From Thozetella sp. PMI_491 (lineage: Eukaryota > Ascomycota > Sordariomycetes > Chaetosphaeriales > Chaetosphaeriaceae), in assembly GCA_021432635.1 (NCBI GenBank), contig MU270023.1, positions 186,001-250,000 on the forward strand: a stretch of DNA of 64,000 bases, written 5' to 3'. Both the position numbers and the translations under genes were made by a program. The notes below the pieces were generated by a model that had not been told where the DNA came from, made no database searches, and saw only the letters and a list, made by a program, of their open reading frames with translations. Positions 50,908-62,423 of the stretch are shown piece by piece; within the stretch, counting starts at the first letter, position 1, and each line of letters starts with the position of its first letter.

Positions 50908-53900
50908 TCAAGCCACCTGGACGAACTGCCCAATAGCAGGGACCCCATCAACAACTACATAAACGACGTACGGTCCGGGGGGCGCGACATTATTGGTCGG
51001 GGGCATGGTTACAGTGATAGTCTGCTTGGTAGCCCCGGCCTTGAATCCCGTGTTGTCTAGGAAAAGCATGCGGTGGCCCATGTGCAGAGAATGGGTAACG
51101 AATCCTCCATAGTAAAGGGAAACTTTGCAACCCTGCGCCGTGGCAGGGGCAGTGAAGGTGATAGTGAAGGTCGAAGACGTACCGACCGTCAGAGACTTGC
51201 TCGAAAGCACGACATCCGTTGGCCGAGTCACGTTGCCGGAGAGGTACGGGGGCGTGTAGGTCTCGACGCGGAATTCGGTCACATAGGGGTTCTGCGTCGT
51301 CGCCTGCAGCACTGGCTGCTCCACCGGGTTGCTGCCGGCAACCATGACTGTGCCGTCGAGGAGTAGGAGAGCCACAGAGTGGTACAAGCGCGGGATCGTG
51401 CTGGCAGCGCCAGTAGTCCACCGCTGCCCGAGAGTCTTGGCGGGATCATAGATCAGGGTCTCAAGGGTCGGGCTGGTGGCTTCGCCGAAGCCCTGAGCTC
51501 CCTGGTTGGCACCGTTCAGGAAAAGCACGGTACCGTCGGGGAGGAGGACGCCCTCGACCATGCATCGGCCCTCCGGCATAGCATCCATCTCCCAGGCTGG
51601 TGTAGCCGACTGCGGCTGCATGCGTCCGCACGAGGCGTCGGTGGGCGAGGTGATGTCCTGGTAAGAACCGCCTCCGCAGATGATGACGTCGGCAGCCCAG
51701 TTGTTGCTGCTGGAGAGCGGCAGCAGGACGGAGGTACCGGTATTGGGGTATGTGCGGTAATCACCAGCAAGCTCGGGCAAACTCTTGACGGTGGTGTTGG
51801 TTCCCACATTGAAGATTTCGCTCGACTTGGCCACGGAGACGAAGAGGTTGCCGTCCGACAGGAGGTGCATGAACGGGTACATGTAGTACGGCATGGACTT
51901 AGCAAGAATTGGCATGGGAACCGAAACGCCGCTCGAAACGCCCTGGGCGTTGAGGATCTCGTAAGTCGGGTTGTTGTTGGCCGGCACGTTGGGGTCGAGG
52001 CCGTTCAGACTGCCCGAGGCGACAAAAATGGTGCCATCTCCCATGATCTGGGCCGAAGCGTACCAACGAGCACTCGAGAGTTTGTTACCCGGCTCGCTCC
52101 AGTCCTGGCCGTTAAGGGTGGCGTCAGATGATGAGCGCTTCAAATATCTGATGGCAGTGAAGCCGTCTCCCACGGTGGGGTCGATGAAATCCAGGGGCGC
52201 GTTTCCGCCGAGCGAAACGAAGCGACCGTCGGCAAGGAAAATGCCGCCGGAGCAGAAGGCGTTGGTCTTGTACCCCAAGGCAACGACGGTGTTGTCCGCC
52301 GGGTTGTACTCGGATGAGTATGCGAGCTGGCCGTTGGTGAGATGAAGTTGCGTGTAATTCTCAACCTTGTCCAGGAACACGACGCGCCCGTTGGGCATGA
52401 GACCGGCGTGCATAGCAGGGACGCCAGACTGGCCTACGATCTTGAAGGAGCCAGGGTTGGCGTTTTGAGGTGCCGCCTTGGGGCCCGGAGCAGGAGTTAC
52501 GGCACCATTAGTGCAGTTACCGGACTGGCATCCGTCGCCGCAGTGCCCCGCAGTAGAGCCACAATAGCCGAACATTGAGCAGCAGTTGCCCTGCGGCCAG
52601 TTACCGCAGACAGTCCCGCCGTAGCTGGTTCCGCAGGTGCCGTCCGTGGTTACAGCCGTGGTCGGCTCGGTAGCGGCTGTGGAGGCCGCTGAGGGGCCCT
52701 TTGAGGACGATGGGGTGACAGGAGCAGCTGAAGATGATAAGCTTAGGCAGGGCCCAGACTGGCAGCCATCACCACAGTGCAGAACTGAGTTGCCGCAATA
52801 CCCGTAGGAACTGCAGCAGCTTCCCTGAGCCCAGTTCCCGCAGACAGTTCCGCCGTTTGCGGCGCCGCAGGTGCCGTCCTTAGTAACCGGGGCAGAAGAC
52901 TGCGCCGCGGAGACCGAAGATGCTGGAGTGGATGCTCCACCAGCCGAAGACGACGGGGCGGATGATGCAGCAGCCGAGGAGAATATGAGGCAAGGGCCGG
53001 ACTGACATCCATCACCGCAGTGCACATCAGTGTTTCCGCTAGATCTTGGTGTCAGCAAAGGCTCCTCAAAATCAACGTGAAAGGGAAAGCAAAAAACTTA
53101 CCACCAGCCATATGAGCTGCAGCACGAACCCTGAGCCCAGTTTCCGCAGATGGTTCCACCGTTCGCCGCTCCGCAGGTACCATCTGTAGTCACCTTCACG
53201 GATGGCGAGGATACAGGAGCAGAAGATGCAACTGAAGAGGCAGGCGGTGATACGGCAGAAGATGAGGCAACGACCGAGATAAACGTCGATGGCGTCGAGG
53301 AAACCTGGAGCGTCTTTGCTGGCTGTACGCTGCTCGAGGGAGAAGCAGCGGGGTTCTGAGGCAGCGAAGAAGACGAAGCCGCCTTGGAAGTAGAGCTCGA
53401 CGAACTAGAAACCGGCTTCACCGGCTGCGCGGTGCTTGAGGAAGGTGTGGCCGGCTTCAGGGTGGAGCTTGAGGAGGTCGACACTTGCAGTGTCTTAGCC
53501 GGTTGAACCGTGCTGCTAGAAGTTGTAGCTAGCTTCGAAGATGTCGTTGGGACAGGATCGCAGCCGCTGATGCATCCTTTCGCAACCGAACAGTAGGACG
53601 GAGACCGCCCACACCAGCTGCGAGAATTCTTTAGTAAATAGCCTGGTGGGAGTTATAGACGCATTAACATACCCATCACCGCTGCAGCAACCACCGAAGA
53701 GCCCCTTAGGGTTGCATTTGATGCCTCCAAATTTAGGCCCGCATCGCAGGACGAGGCTGCTGAGCAAGTCTCCCAAGAGATCTCGCTTCTCCACGGCACT
53801 GACCCTGTTCGTAGATGGGACGAAGTCTGCGTGACACGTCGTGCCTACGCACGTCTGTCCCTTCAGACAGCCAGTGTAAGCCTTGTTCTCAATGCAGCTC

Positions 53901-53983
53901 GGCTGAATCCAAGTGAAGTTGATGTTAGCGGTGGCAGTCGTAGCCAAGGTGGCCGCCACCACGAGAGAAGAGAGATGGACCAT
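50908..53983 (-). CDS. Secreted glyoxal-oxidase-type copper radical oxidase with four chitin-binding modules
   Basis: Exons 53983-53673, 53617-53102 and 53038-50908; 985 residues; donors GTATGT and GTAAGT. A signal peptide (about 1-19) is followed by a Cys-rich part with a possible Kex2 site (EKRD at 65-68), a divergent CBM18-like module (about 80-125: CCSGDGWCGRSPSYC), Ser/Thr-rich linkers, and three near-identical CBM18 modules (about 249-292, 330-373, 408-451; DGTCGAANGGT ... CGDGCQSGPC). The C-terminal half is an AA5_1 glyoxal oxidase domain with DUF1929. Copper/radical residues are present: Cys538 (FCSGG) and Tyr602 (RWYAS) for the thioether pair, Tyr828-His829 (RLYHS) and His925 (VTHS), with spacing like that of known glyoxal oxidase. 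Expected reaction: aldehyde or alcohol plus O2 to acid or aldehyde plus H2O2, targeted to chitin-containing walls. Confidence 0.93.
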
Positions 53984-55169
53984 CGCGTAGGTCCTCCGGG
54001 ATAAGAATAATACAAATAAGCAAAGGGTTAACGAATGTATATGGTTTGCTATCTAGAAAGAGCGTGGTGGGTTAGTGACGGCTAGCCAGACTGGCGCAGC
54101 ACAAAACGAGCGACGGGCAACGGTCATCCAAGACCTTGAGAGCCAAGCATGTCAAGCACAGGGCCAAGAGGCGGGCAGCATTGTCAGTTTTTAAAAAAGC
54201 CCTCGGGTCCCCGGAGCCAAGCTCGGATGGCAGGCAGCTCATCTGTCGGCTCCGCGGCGAGGCGAGGCGCATGGCTTGCGATCGCGCGTCATGGCGAAGT
54301 GGCTCTCTCGCCGGTGGCGCCCAACATGGCGTACGGATCCATCCCAGGCCTTTGAAGATTAAGGAGGCCGCGCCCGCTGGAAAGGTACCGCGACTGCACC
54401 TGTTTCCTTGGCCGAAAGCTTGTGCTAGACCGGCGGACACAGGGTTAGCGTGGCACGGGGCTGCCGCGGTGAAACGCCTAGGGAGAATACGAGTCGGTGC
54501 GGTGTTACCGCCCTCTGGAGCCTGCCCGTATCCAGGCGTTGGGGGGACGCTATTTTTATTTCACCGGCAGACCAGGTCAAGGCGTTCGCGGGGAGGTTCT
54601 AGCGTCTGAGGACGCTTTAGGTAATTCTAGGAACTAGGGGGGGATGGCCTCGCCGCCGATCTATAGCGTTAAGCCGGATTGAGTCAAGCAGCTTGCGGCG
54701 AACTAGCCGCCGCATAACCGGTTCCAAGATCAGGGTTCGATCTCATTTCCCGCGAACTAGCACACTCTCGAAAGAAAGGACGAAGTGCCGTGTGCCGCGC
54801 ATGCCCCTGGCGATCGCCCATGCAGGGAAGCACCATGCGGCAAGCGGAGCAAACTAGAAAGTATCATCGGGTCTGCTTCCTGCGTCGAAACTGCTGGCTA
54901 CTCAGCATATATTAATTATTGTGCTTCCCCGTCGACAGCCATCGAATGACGATGGAGAGAAGCGGATATTTCTTAAGCCACTCCGGTAGAGCCTTGGGCT
55001 CACAGGCGAGTCCCACATGGTACGTCATGCTGTCAACTGAATTAAATCAAACACTCGGGGTTCTCCCCGAATCGAAGCCTCAGTGATACTGAACGGATGG
55101 AGCCAGCTAGTGAGCTACAACGGCCAATGAATTTCCACAATCCTTCGCACATCAGTTCCATGCATCGCC
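53984..55169. other. Intergenic
   Basis: 1.2 kb between the glyoxal oxidase start and the stop of the Pro/Thr-repeat gene. GC-rich first half, AT-richer near 54890-54920. Frames at 54072-54609 lack protein-like features. No tRNA: the GGGTTCGATCTC near 54736 has no matching A-box or acceptor stem. Confidence 0.5.
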
Positions 55170-58018
55170 TCACGCTCCATACCAGCCACCGCCTTCGTAG
55201 CACTTGGTCATGGACCTGTAGTCGGTGGAGACGGAATACTGCGTTTGTCTATTGGAGCCACGGTCAGCATCAGAGGAGAGCGGAGAAGAATAGGCCGACT
55301 TACCGAACCCACACCGTCTCATACGTGTTGTAAGTCACGTAGTCTACATGGTACTCGGTATGCGGAGGCCCTTGGTAGTACAAGGTCACTGTAGAATCCG
55401 CCTCGCAGACCGTTTGATCAGGCGGGTAGCTAGCACGGGATATTAGTCTAACCTAACAGCACGCTCGAGCAGGGGGGCATCATACTATGTAGATGTGACA
55501 TCGTAGTAGTTTGTCTCCGTGACAGTGTCGGCCGGTGCCGTCTCGTAGACGGTACTGGTGACTGTGTAGGTCGTTTCCGTGATGGTGCTTGTAACATCCG
55601 CGAGCCTAGCAGCCGCACGTCGAGCTAGTGGAGTATCTTGTTAGCGAATATATTGCAAGTCAGGAATGGGAGTAGCTCACCGATTTCGACCGTCACTTGA
55701 GGCTCGCCGCTATCGACGGTGATCATAGGAGCAGGAGTTGGTCTGCCTCCTCGGCCGCCACCGCCGCTGCTACCACCACCGCCACCGCCGCCGCCGCCGC
55801 CGCCGCCTCCCCGCGAACCTCCATTATTACCACCACCGTTGTTGCCTCCGCTTTGTCGCGGCGGCTCAGAGCTTCGTGGTGGCTGCTGAGTTGTTCTTGG
55901 TGGCTCCTGGGTCGGCTGCCTGGTTGGTTGTTGTGTAGGTTGCCTAGTTGGCTGTTGTGAGGTAGGCTGCCGAGTAGGTTCCCGGGTTGGCTGTTGCGTT
56001 GGCTGTCTTGTCGGCTCCTGTGTAGGTTGCCTAGTTGGCTGAGTGGTAGGTTGTCGAGTTGGCTCTCGAGTTGGCTGTTGAGTCGGTTGCTGAGTTGGCT
56101 GAGTGGTGGGTTGTCTGGTAGGCTCCCGTGTTGGGTCGTTAGGTCGAGTAGTCGGCCGAGTCAGAGTTGTAAACGTAGTTGGGTTTTCTGTCGGGCGCGG
56201 AATGGTGGTGATCCTTGTCGTGACGGTCGGAGGGTCAGTATCCCGCGGCCGGGTGGTGATCCTTGTGGTCGTCGGAGGATCTGTGTCACGCGGGCGAGTA
56301 GTGCCTGGCAGCGTTGTAATCCTCGTGGTGATAGTGGGAGGATCTGTGTCACGCGGGCGAGTGGTGATCCTTGTCGACGTCGGCGGCTCCGTGTCATGCG
56401 GCCGAGTAGTGCCTGGCAGCGTGGTGATCCTGGTGGTTATAGTCGGAGGATCGGTGTCGCGTGGCCGAGTAGTGATCCTTGTCGACGTCGGCGGCTCCGT
56501 GTCATGCGGCCGGGTAGTGCCTGGCAGCGTGGTGATCCTGGTGGTTATTGTCGGAGGATCGGTGTCGCGTGGCCGAGTAGTGATCCTTGTCGATGTCGGC
56601 GGCTCTGTGTCGTGCGGCCAGGTGGTACCGGGTAAGGTGGTGATCCTCGTTGTGATTGTCGGTGGGTCAGTGTCGTGGGGACGAGTGGTTCCAGGGAGCG
56701 TGGTTATCTTCGTGGTGACTGTCGGGGGAGGCGTGTCGTGTGGCCGAGTGGTACCAGGCAATGTAGTTATCTTCGTGGTGACAGTGGGAGGCTGTGTATC
56801 GTGCGGACGCGTGGTGTCGGGCAGCGTGGTCGTCCTTGTAGTTATTGTTGGCGGGCGCGTGTCATGCGGCCGAGTGGTCCCGGGCAAGGTGGTTATTCCT
56901 GTGCTCACAGTGGGCGTGGGCCGTGTCCACGTTGTGAGCGTGGTGGTACGAGTGCGGACTCGGGTAGTCGTCGTCGTCGGGAGCTGGGTCCAGCTCCAAG
57001 AGCCGCTAGTGAACCAGGGCCGACTGCAGTGGTCTCCGTCACGGTCGCGCACGCAGCTAACCGTTGCGGGTCGGGATGTCGGTGGCCCGTCTGCAGTCGG
57101 GGTGGGCCAGTGGCAATAAGCTTGGTTGTAGACGGTGGTCTGGTAGTAGTTTGTCAGGACCCCGTTGGTCTGCCATCGCTGTATGGTGTTCCATAAAGTG
57201 GTTGTGGGCCCCTGCAGGTACGAGTAGAATGTCTGAGTGGGCACGTCACAGTCGTCCGTAACCGTATATGGCTCCCCAACAACCACGTCCGTTGCGACAA
57301 TTTGCGAGATCACGGCTGCATACTCGTTAGTGCCCGAAGGTGGGATATGGTTGGACCTTCTTACTAGAGGGCTGAACTGCAGTTGTAACCCCAACGAAAA
57401 CAGTTGGAGTTGCCTGTAGCCTGCTTTAGTATATATCTGCTTGCATGTCCTGAAGAACAAATCTCACCGTCACTACAACCGTGTTGGGGCTGCCACCGGA
57501 AGTAATGCGGAAGCTCCGCTGGACCACGAAGTCAAACCCCGTGGCCTGGATTACGACATTCCATGTTCCCGATGCCATCTGGGAGTACATGATATTGCTA
57601 GTTCTCGTCAGTCACAAGTCGGGAACCCGGGAACAAGCCCAAGAAGAGAGTGCGAACCATTCTGACACCTGTTCGGTGTCCGCAGGCTGAGAGGTAATGG
57701 TGGTACATGCGAAGTCGTTCCCGTTCGGGTCGACTAACACCGGAATCACATCGCTATCCTGGCAACCTATTCAGACTGTCAGTGAGCGCGGTCAGGGAGC
57801 TTGAGACGGCCTAACACCCTACCTTCGAAGACTGACGTAAAGGTGAAATTAGTATTGGCAGTTCCGTCGATGAGGTATGATCCGCCGTTGGTGTAGTCTA
57901 TGCCCGTGCAGTAGCACTCGCTGGGGCTGGTGGACGGCTGCTGGTCCTGCTGTGCCAGGGCAGGCACAGCAAAGTTGGAGGCGGCGAGCGCCAGCAATAG
58001 CCCGGTCAGAGAAACCAT
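55170..58018 (-). CDS. Secreted Pro/Thr-rich repeat protein, seven exons
   Basis: Exons 58018-57823, 57766-57667, 57597-57468, 57376-55681, 55624-55486, 55429-55304 and 55248-55170; 821 residues with every phase consistent. One donor (57666, GTCAGA) is weaker and was chosen to keep the frame. A signal peptide (about 1-22, MVSLTGLLLALAAS) is followed by an N-terminal domain with Cys (ECYCTG, GCQDSD) and Trp-rich beta-like stretches. Residues about 295-640 are low-complexity repeats: 20-residue units (TTRITTLPGTTRPHDT) arranged in 36-residue higher-order copies, then short QPTR-type repeats, then a Gly-rich run. The C-terminal part (YTVTSTVYETAPADTV, YHVDYVTYNTYETVW) is conserved-looking and ends with few cysteines. 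Heavy O-mannosylation of Thr is likely. Probably a wall or surface protein; no GPI signal is seen. Function unknown. Confidence 0.83.
55905..56130 (-). repeat. Short Gln-Pro-Thr coding repeats
   Basis: 12-bp-scale repeats encoding QPTR/QPTQ-type tetrapeptides inside exon 4 of the repeat protein. They also create a spurious long frame on the plus strand. Confidence 0.85.
56373..56696 (-). repeat. 108-bp higher-order tandem repeat (three copies)
   Basis: The plus-strand block starting GTCGACGTCGGCGGCTC recurs at 56373, 56481 and 56589, exactly 108 bp (36 codons) apart, with few differences. Diverged 60-bp (20-codon) units flank it. This suggests recent unequal exchange within the array. Confidence 0.9.
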
Positions 58019-59632
58019 ATTGGGCTCCTTGTATGTCTAAATGCTGATCGGTGACTCGAGAACCCGGAAACCAAGAGCCCAAGAACGCGCATGGGCTGGG
58101 GTCATCATCAACGCATTATGTAGTCGCATCACGCACATCCCCCCTCGCCACCCCGCCGCCTGTCCGCGTTCGGTAAACAAATGAATTGCGCGGCCAAGTA
58201 TATCGGGCGGCGCTCCGCGCACCGGGTCATGCGTCTCCGCATCATGAGCTAAAGCGTTGGCGGTGGGTGAGAGCACTGGCGATAAGCAGGGTCAGTATTC
58301 AGCCTGTCGAGCGCCGTGACCCGGACCGTTCTTTCTCCAGACTTCGGTGCAAAAGTCCAAAGTCTGCCAAGAACCGAGGGTAGTCGCTCACATGTCATCT
58401 TGGTGGCCCATCTTTCGAGGCGGGACGCGTGACTGTGGGAGGTGCGCCATGCGTTCCTGGCGAGATCGCGCGCGGGGCTCTCGAGATATTGCGGCCCCGG
58501 CGTTCGACACATTTCGGCCTATGGGGGCGCGGAGCTTGATGTAGGCAATATCTTGGGGGTTAAAATTGGAACAAAACAACCTTAATTTTTCCCGGCCGGA
58601 TGGATTATGCGTCCCTAGATCGTGTCGGTGGCGTACGAAGCGGACCAAATGTTGGGGCCGGGTGTTAGGGGCGGCATGGCGATATTGGACTAGCGGCCTA
58701 CTTCATTTTCGCTGCGCATTTTGCCTATTATAAAAAGACCAAAGTGTATAAGGTGCTCGGGGCTCTTTCCGCCTTGAGGTTCTTCCACCTGAGCCGCAGG
58801 ACTGGCCGCGGCATGCCATCGTAAGTTGTTGTCCGTAAGGGTGTCCTTGGCAGGGGACCATATGCAGACCAGCATAATTCGAGATTTCATGGTTCTGGGG
58901 ACGCGATTTATTCCTTCTACGACGCTCCCATGTGGCCGTCTAGGATATGGCGTGGGGAAAGGACCCGTCCTGCCACCCACCCACATCGTTGAGATCGACA
59001 CCGGCGTGTGTATGATGGTCGTACCGGGACACCTAAATACGACATTATCCATTCGAGTACCACCCCGGGTGGCTGATAAATGAATATCCGCACATGCCAT
59101 TTTATTAGCGGATCTCCCACGACGACGACCGAACTCTTGCTGTCGTGAAGCAGCAACAGTGTCGGCGCCAGGGGGGGTCGCAGTCTAGGATAGGGCAAGC
59201 TGGCAAGCGCTTGGGTGCATGGTCGATTTCGCTTACGGCGCTCAACTTTCCAACTTTGGCCTGGATATCTCAAGGAGTTGCGAGAACCAATCTCATAGAC
59301 TGAGCTGTTAAGGCGCGCACAGAAGTTATCACCAGCTGGGCCGGTTTTATACATAGCTATGCCTATAGAGATCAATGATGTGGAATAGAAAGTCGTTGTA
59401 GAACCACAAAAATACTATAGAGTTGAAAGAACTTTATTTTTGTAATAGATACTGTGCCACGTATCAACGTTTCGGTTACTAGGAAAGTAACTTAGTCAAA
59501 TAATGAATTAGAGAAATCAGCAGCAATCCTACAACCCTACCAACTCCGAGCTAGCTATGTGACTACCGGTATTAAACAAAAGCTTCGCAGTCCTCCAGAC
59601 CATATTGTGTTACCTTCCCATTATTCCCAGAC
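58019..59632. other. Intergenic
   Basis: 1.6 kb containing the promoter of the repeat-protein gene. The first ~600 bp are GC-rich, later parts AT-rich (59380-59600). No gene recognised; the longer frames (for example 58690-59100, 58917-59375) overlap each other and lack conserved-looking sequence. Confidence 0.5.
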
Positions 59633-60130
59633 CTAAAGGTTGTCCTGTAGACCAAGCTTCTCGGCCAGCGCATGCCCTACACGGTCAACCGAGTCTAAGA
59701 ACGTGATGCCCATCTTCTGGCAGACAATCTCCACGTTGCCCCTCTTCTTGTAACCTGCGTGACAGGCAACTAGGGCTTTGTTAGGCCGCGCACAGAGTCC
59801 AAACTCTAGGAGGCTGATGGGAGCATCGGTGTCAGGCCCAAAGTAAATGACCACGATATCGGCGAGCTCCTGCATGTCCAGCTCCCACTCCACCTGGCCG
59901 CGGAAGGGTGCGAACGAGGCGTCCTCACGCCACGACCCGTCCCAGTCGGCGCGGAAGGGGTTGAATAGGGTGATAGGAAGATGAGACAGTGAGGCAGCCA
60001 GCGTCTCGCGCCAGTCTCCCTCTGCCGACTGGGTCGTGGTACCAGCTAGGAAGACGGACTTGACACCGATGATCTCTGGCCGCTCCGGCGCGAACACGAC
60101 CTGGGCCCGAGACGGCGGTTGTGGCGCCAT
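59633..60130 (-). CDS. Nucleoside 2-deoxyribosyltransferase-like protein
   Basis: 165 residues from the ATG at 60130 (MAPQPPSRAQ); the frame is open further upstream to 60415, but that part is Arg/Pro/His-rich, unlike coding sequence. Seen: VKSVFLAGTTTQS (about 23-35) at the first strand, FNPFRADWDGSWRED (56-70), a helix with QVEWELDMQELADIVVIYF, and APISLLEFGL with Glu109 placed like the catalytic Glu of the nucleoside 2-deoxyribosyltransferase superfamily. Members of this fold (PF05014/PF15891-like) cleave or transfer N-glycosidic bonds of nucleosides; many fungal ones are uncharacterised. Length suits a one-domain protein without signal peptide. It shares a promoter region with the RGG-protein gene. 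Confidence 0.85.
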   Translation of the reverse strand: MAPQPPSRAQVVFAPERPEIIGVKSVFLAGTTTQSAEGDWRETLAASLSHLPITLFNPFRADWDGSWREDASFAPFRGQVEWELDMQELADIVVIYFGPDTDAPISLLEFGLCARPNKALVACHAGYKKRGNVEIVCQKMGITFLDSVDRVGHALAEKLGLQDNL

Positions 60131-60813
60131 GGCACGTGCAAGTCTGTTGCGAATTCCAACGTGACACGTGGGAGAAGGGTGCACGCCCTGCGCAATGTTT
60201 GGGTCCGCTTTTGGTCTCGAGCCGGAATGTCGAGACCGCGCGCGGTTCGTTGGGTGGAGTGGGAGGTGGTGAAACCAGCCTGCGAACACAGCCGAACGGC
60301 GAGCAGAATTGTGCCGACCACGGGCGATTGCGGGCCGGTAGTTTTTCAAACTAGGTGGAAAGAAGAATCTCATTCCAGGTTCAGGTTCTCTCTCTGGTGT
60401 ACTTGAATCGATCAAGGCAGCACAGCACAGATATATTTATGTATATGCGAAGGCCAACGGACGGGCTATAGGCACCCGGCTTACATCTGCAGCTGCTGGC
60501 AGTTGGCTGGCGCTGTGGAGCGGGCGCTACAATCGAAGGAACTTTTAGGCGATAGGCAGCCAGCCCCGCGCTGGGGGTTCGCGGTGGGGCTGCGAAGCTA
60601 GAAGTTGGTTTGCAAGCTTGTGTTCAGCCTTGGGACATCTCCCCTCCCAGTTAGAGACAACAAAACCTTGTCGCACGGCCCATAGCGGCAACTTTTCGTC
60701 TCGCCACGAGCACACATGTCTTAAGCAGCAGCATCACCATTGATACCCCTTCTCGCGCCCCCCCGTTCGAATAGCGTCCTATTCCGTCATCAAACCCCGT
60801 GAGTAACGCCAAC
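60131..60813. other. Divergent promoter region
   Basis: Between the nucleoside-transferase-like gene and the RGG-protein gene. A CCCCGTGAGTAACG stretch just before the RGG start codon resembles a splice donor, but no matching acceptor is seen downstream before the ATG, so a leader intron is not supported. Confidence 0.45.
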
Positions 60814-62076
60814 ATGGAAGACCAGTTCAACGGTCGTACCGACGATGACCTCTTCGCGGACGACTTCGAGCCAGCCGCTGCGCCTACCCAACTGCAGCCC
60901 GCCGCCGCGGCCCCTGTGCCTGTGGAGGCTCCAGCGGCCCCAGAGCCAGTCGCGCCCGTAGCAGCGCCCGCAAAACCTGCTGCAGCAGCTCCTGCGAAAT
61001 CCCCCGCTCCAGCGCCCTCTCCGGCGCCCTCTCCGGCGCCTGCCCCGGCGCCGGCAGAGCCACCAGTCGAGACGAAACCAAAGGCTGCTCCGCCTGCTAA
61101 GGCGGCGGCGCCAGCATCACAGCCGCCCAAGTCCCTCGCGCAGTCCCGGCACAACAAGCCGGCCCCTAGCAACCGCCCCCCGAAACAAACGGGCGCTGCA
61201 TCATCACGCGCGCCGCCGGCCGCAGCAGCGCCTCCGGCCCAGCCAGCCGCTACCAAGCCACCCCCGACCGGTCCCGCGGCGGCGGCGACAACCAAGGAGC
61301 ATGCCTCTAACGCGAAGGCGGGCGGCGAGTCCCGCCTGGGCTCCGGCGCCAATCCCCGCACGAAACTGACTGATGAGGAGCTGGCGGCGAAGATGGAGAA
61401 GATGCGAATCCTCGCTGCTGAGAAGACACGAAAGTTCGAGGAGGAGAAGCGCGACGAGAGCGAGCACGCCGCGGCCTACGCGAAGGGGATGGAGGAGGCG
61501 CGCAAGCGCCGCGCGGCCGACGAGGAGAAGCGGCGTCGTGGCGAGGAGGAGCGCAAGCGCCTCGACGAGGAACGCGCCAAGAACCGCGAGCGCAAGCTCC
61601 AGGCGATGGGCATGAAAGAGGGTGGCTGGGATGAGGGCAAGCAGGAGCGCCTCGAAGAGGAAGAGCGACGAGGATTCCGCGGCGCAAACGGGGGCGTCCG
61701 TGGCGCGCGGGGCCAGGGCCTATCCGGTAGCCGCTATGCCGACGCCCCGGAGGATCGTGGAGACTTGTTCGGGGGCGACCGAGGATCACGGGGCCGTGGA
61801 CGGGGCCGCGGCGGTCGGGGCCGAGGCGGTCGGGGCGGCTTCGGCGAGGGCTACGGCGATCGGAATGGCAGCTCAGCCAGCACCGGGCGGAGCGGGCCGT
61901 CGCAGTTGGTGCCCAAGTCCGAAGACTTCCCCGCGCTCCCGGCTTCGAAAGCTCCCAAGGCTGACACGATCATGGTCGCGCTACCACCGCTTTCGCCTTC
62001 CGACATACCGCTCTCCCCGCCCATCGGGAAATGGGATGACGAAGTGGCTGCCATGGAGGCAAGGAAGAACGGGTAG
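60814..62076 (+). CDS. RGG-box coiled-coil protein, probable RNA-binding factor
   Basis: 420 residues, single exon; start at MEDQFNGRTDDD (AACATGG context), although the frame extends upstream without an ATG. The N-terminal 165 residues are Ala/Pro-rich and likely disordered. Residues about 185-290 form a long charged helix (KLTDEELAAKMEKMRILAAEKTRK and following, very Arg/Glu-rich) typical of coiled coils. Then an RGG/GRG tract (RGRGRGRGGRGRGGRGGFG, about 330-350) typical of RNA binding, and a short conserved-looking end with SEDFPALP and GKWDDEVAAME. The FPALP and WDDE ends recall ribosome- or mRNA-associated fungal proteins, but I cannot assign an orthologue. No membrane or signal segment. 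It converges on the Luc7 gene. Confidence 0.78.
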   Translation: MEDQFNGRTDDDLFADDFEPAAAPTQLQPAAAAPVPVEAPAAPEPVAPVAAPAKPAAAAPAKSPAPAPSPAPSPAPAPAPAEPPVETKPKAAPPAKAAAPASQPPKSLAQSRHNKPAPSNRPPKQTGAASSRAPPAAAAPPAQPAATKPPPTGPAAAATTKEHASNAKAGGESRLGSGANPRTKLTDEELAAKMEKMRILAAEKTRKFEEEKRDESEHAAAYAKGMEEARKRRAADEEKRRRGEEERKRLDEERAKNRERKLQAMGMKEGGWDEGKQERLEEEERRGFRGANGGVRGARGQGLSGSRYADAPEDRGDLFGGDRGSRGRGRGRGGRGRGGRGGFGEGYGDRNGSSASTGRSGPSQLVPKSEDFPALPASKAPKADTIMVALPPLSPSDIPLSPPIGKWDDEVAAMEARKNG

Positions 62077-62423
62077 CTGCCGCGATCGGCTGGCGTACCG
62101 TTAATTGGATAACATGGATGCGCACATACCGCAGGAACGACGGCTTTTTATGTAGAAACACAGCATTGGAGAGAGACAGGGCACAGGAACCGCTTCATGG
62201 TCGATGGCATCCAGCAAAAAAAGTTCGAACCAGATATCCCCAGAGCTAGCTAGCATCAACACATCCAGACTTGAAAACAAGAAAAGTCGCATTGGTTTTA
62301 ATCTCCTACAAGCACGATACGCCTTGCTGCCCTAGAGAACCTCCACCTATGAAACGCCGTGACCCTTCCCAATGCATTGCGCGAGCTCGCGCGACACGGC
62401 AGCACGACCGCGCTCCTTGGCGA
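62077..62423. other. Convergent 3' region
   Basis: 347 bp between the stops of the RGG-protein gene and the Luc7 gene. Must hold both 3' ends; nothing else seen. Confidence 0.5.

Noticed and set aside
54700-54770. GGGTTCGATCTC as a B-box of a tRNA
   Set aside because: No A-box, anticodon arm or acceptor pairing can be drawn around it.
56103-57119. Long plus-strand frame of 338 codons rich in Val, Gly, Ser and Arg
   Set aside because: It is the complementary strand of the Pro/Thr repeats; the periodic codons keep it open. The minus-strand gene has introns and a signal peptide, so this one is a shadow.
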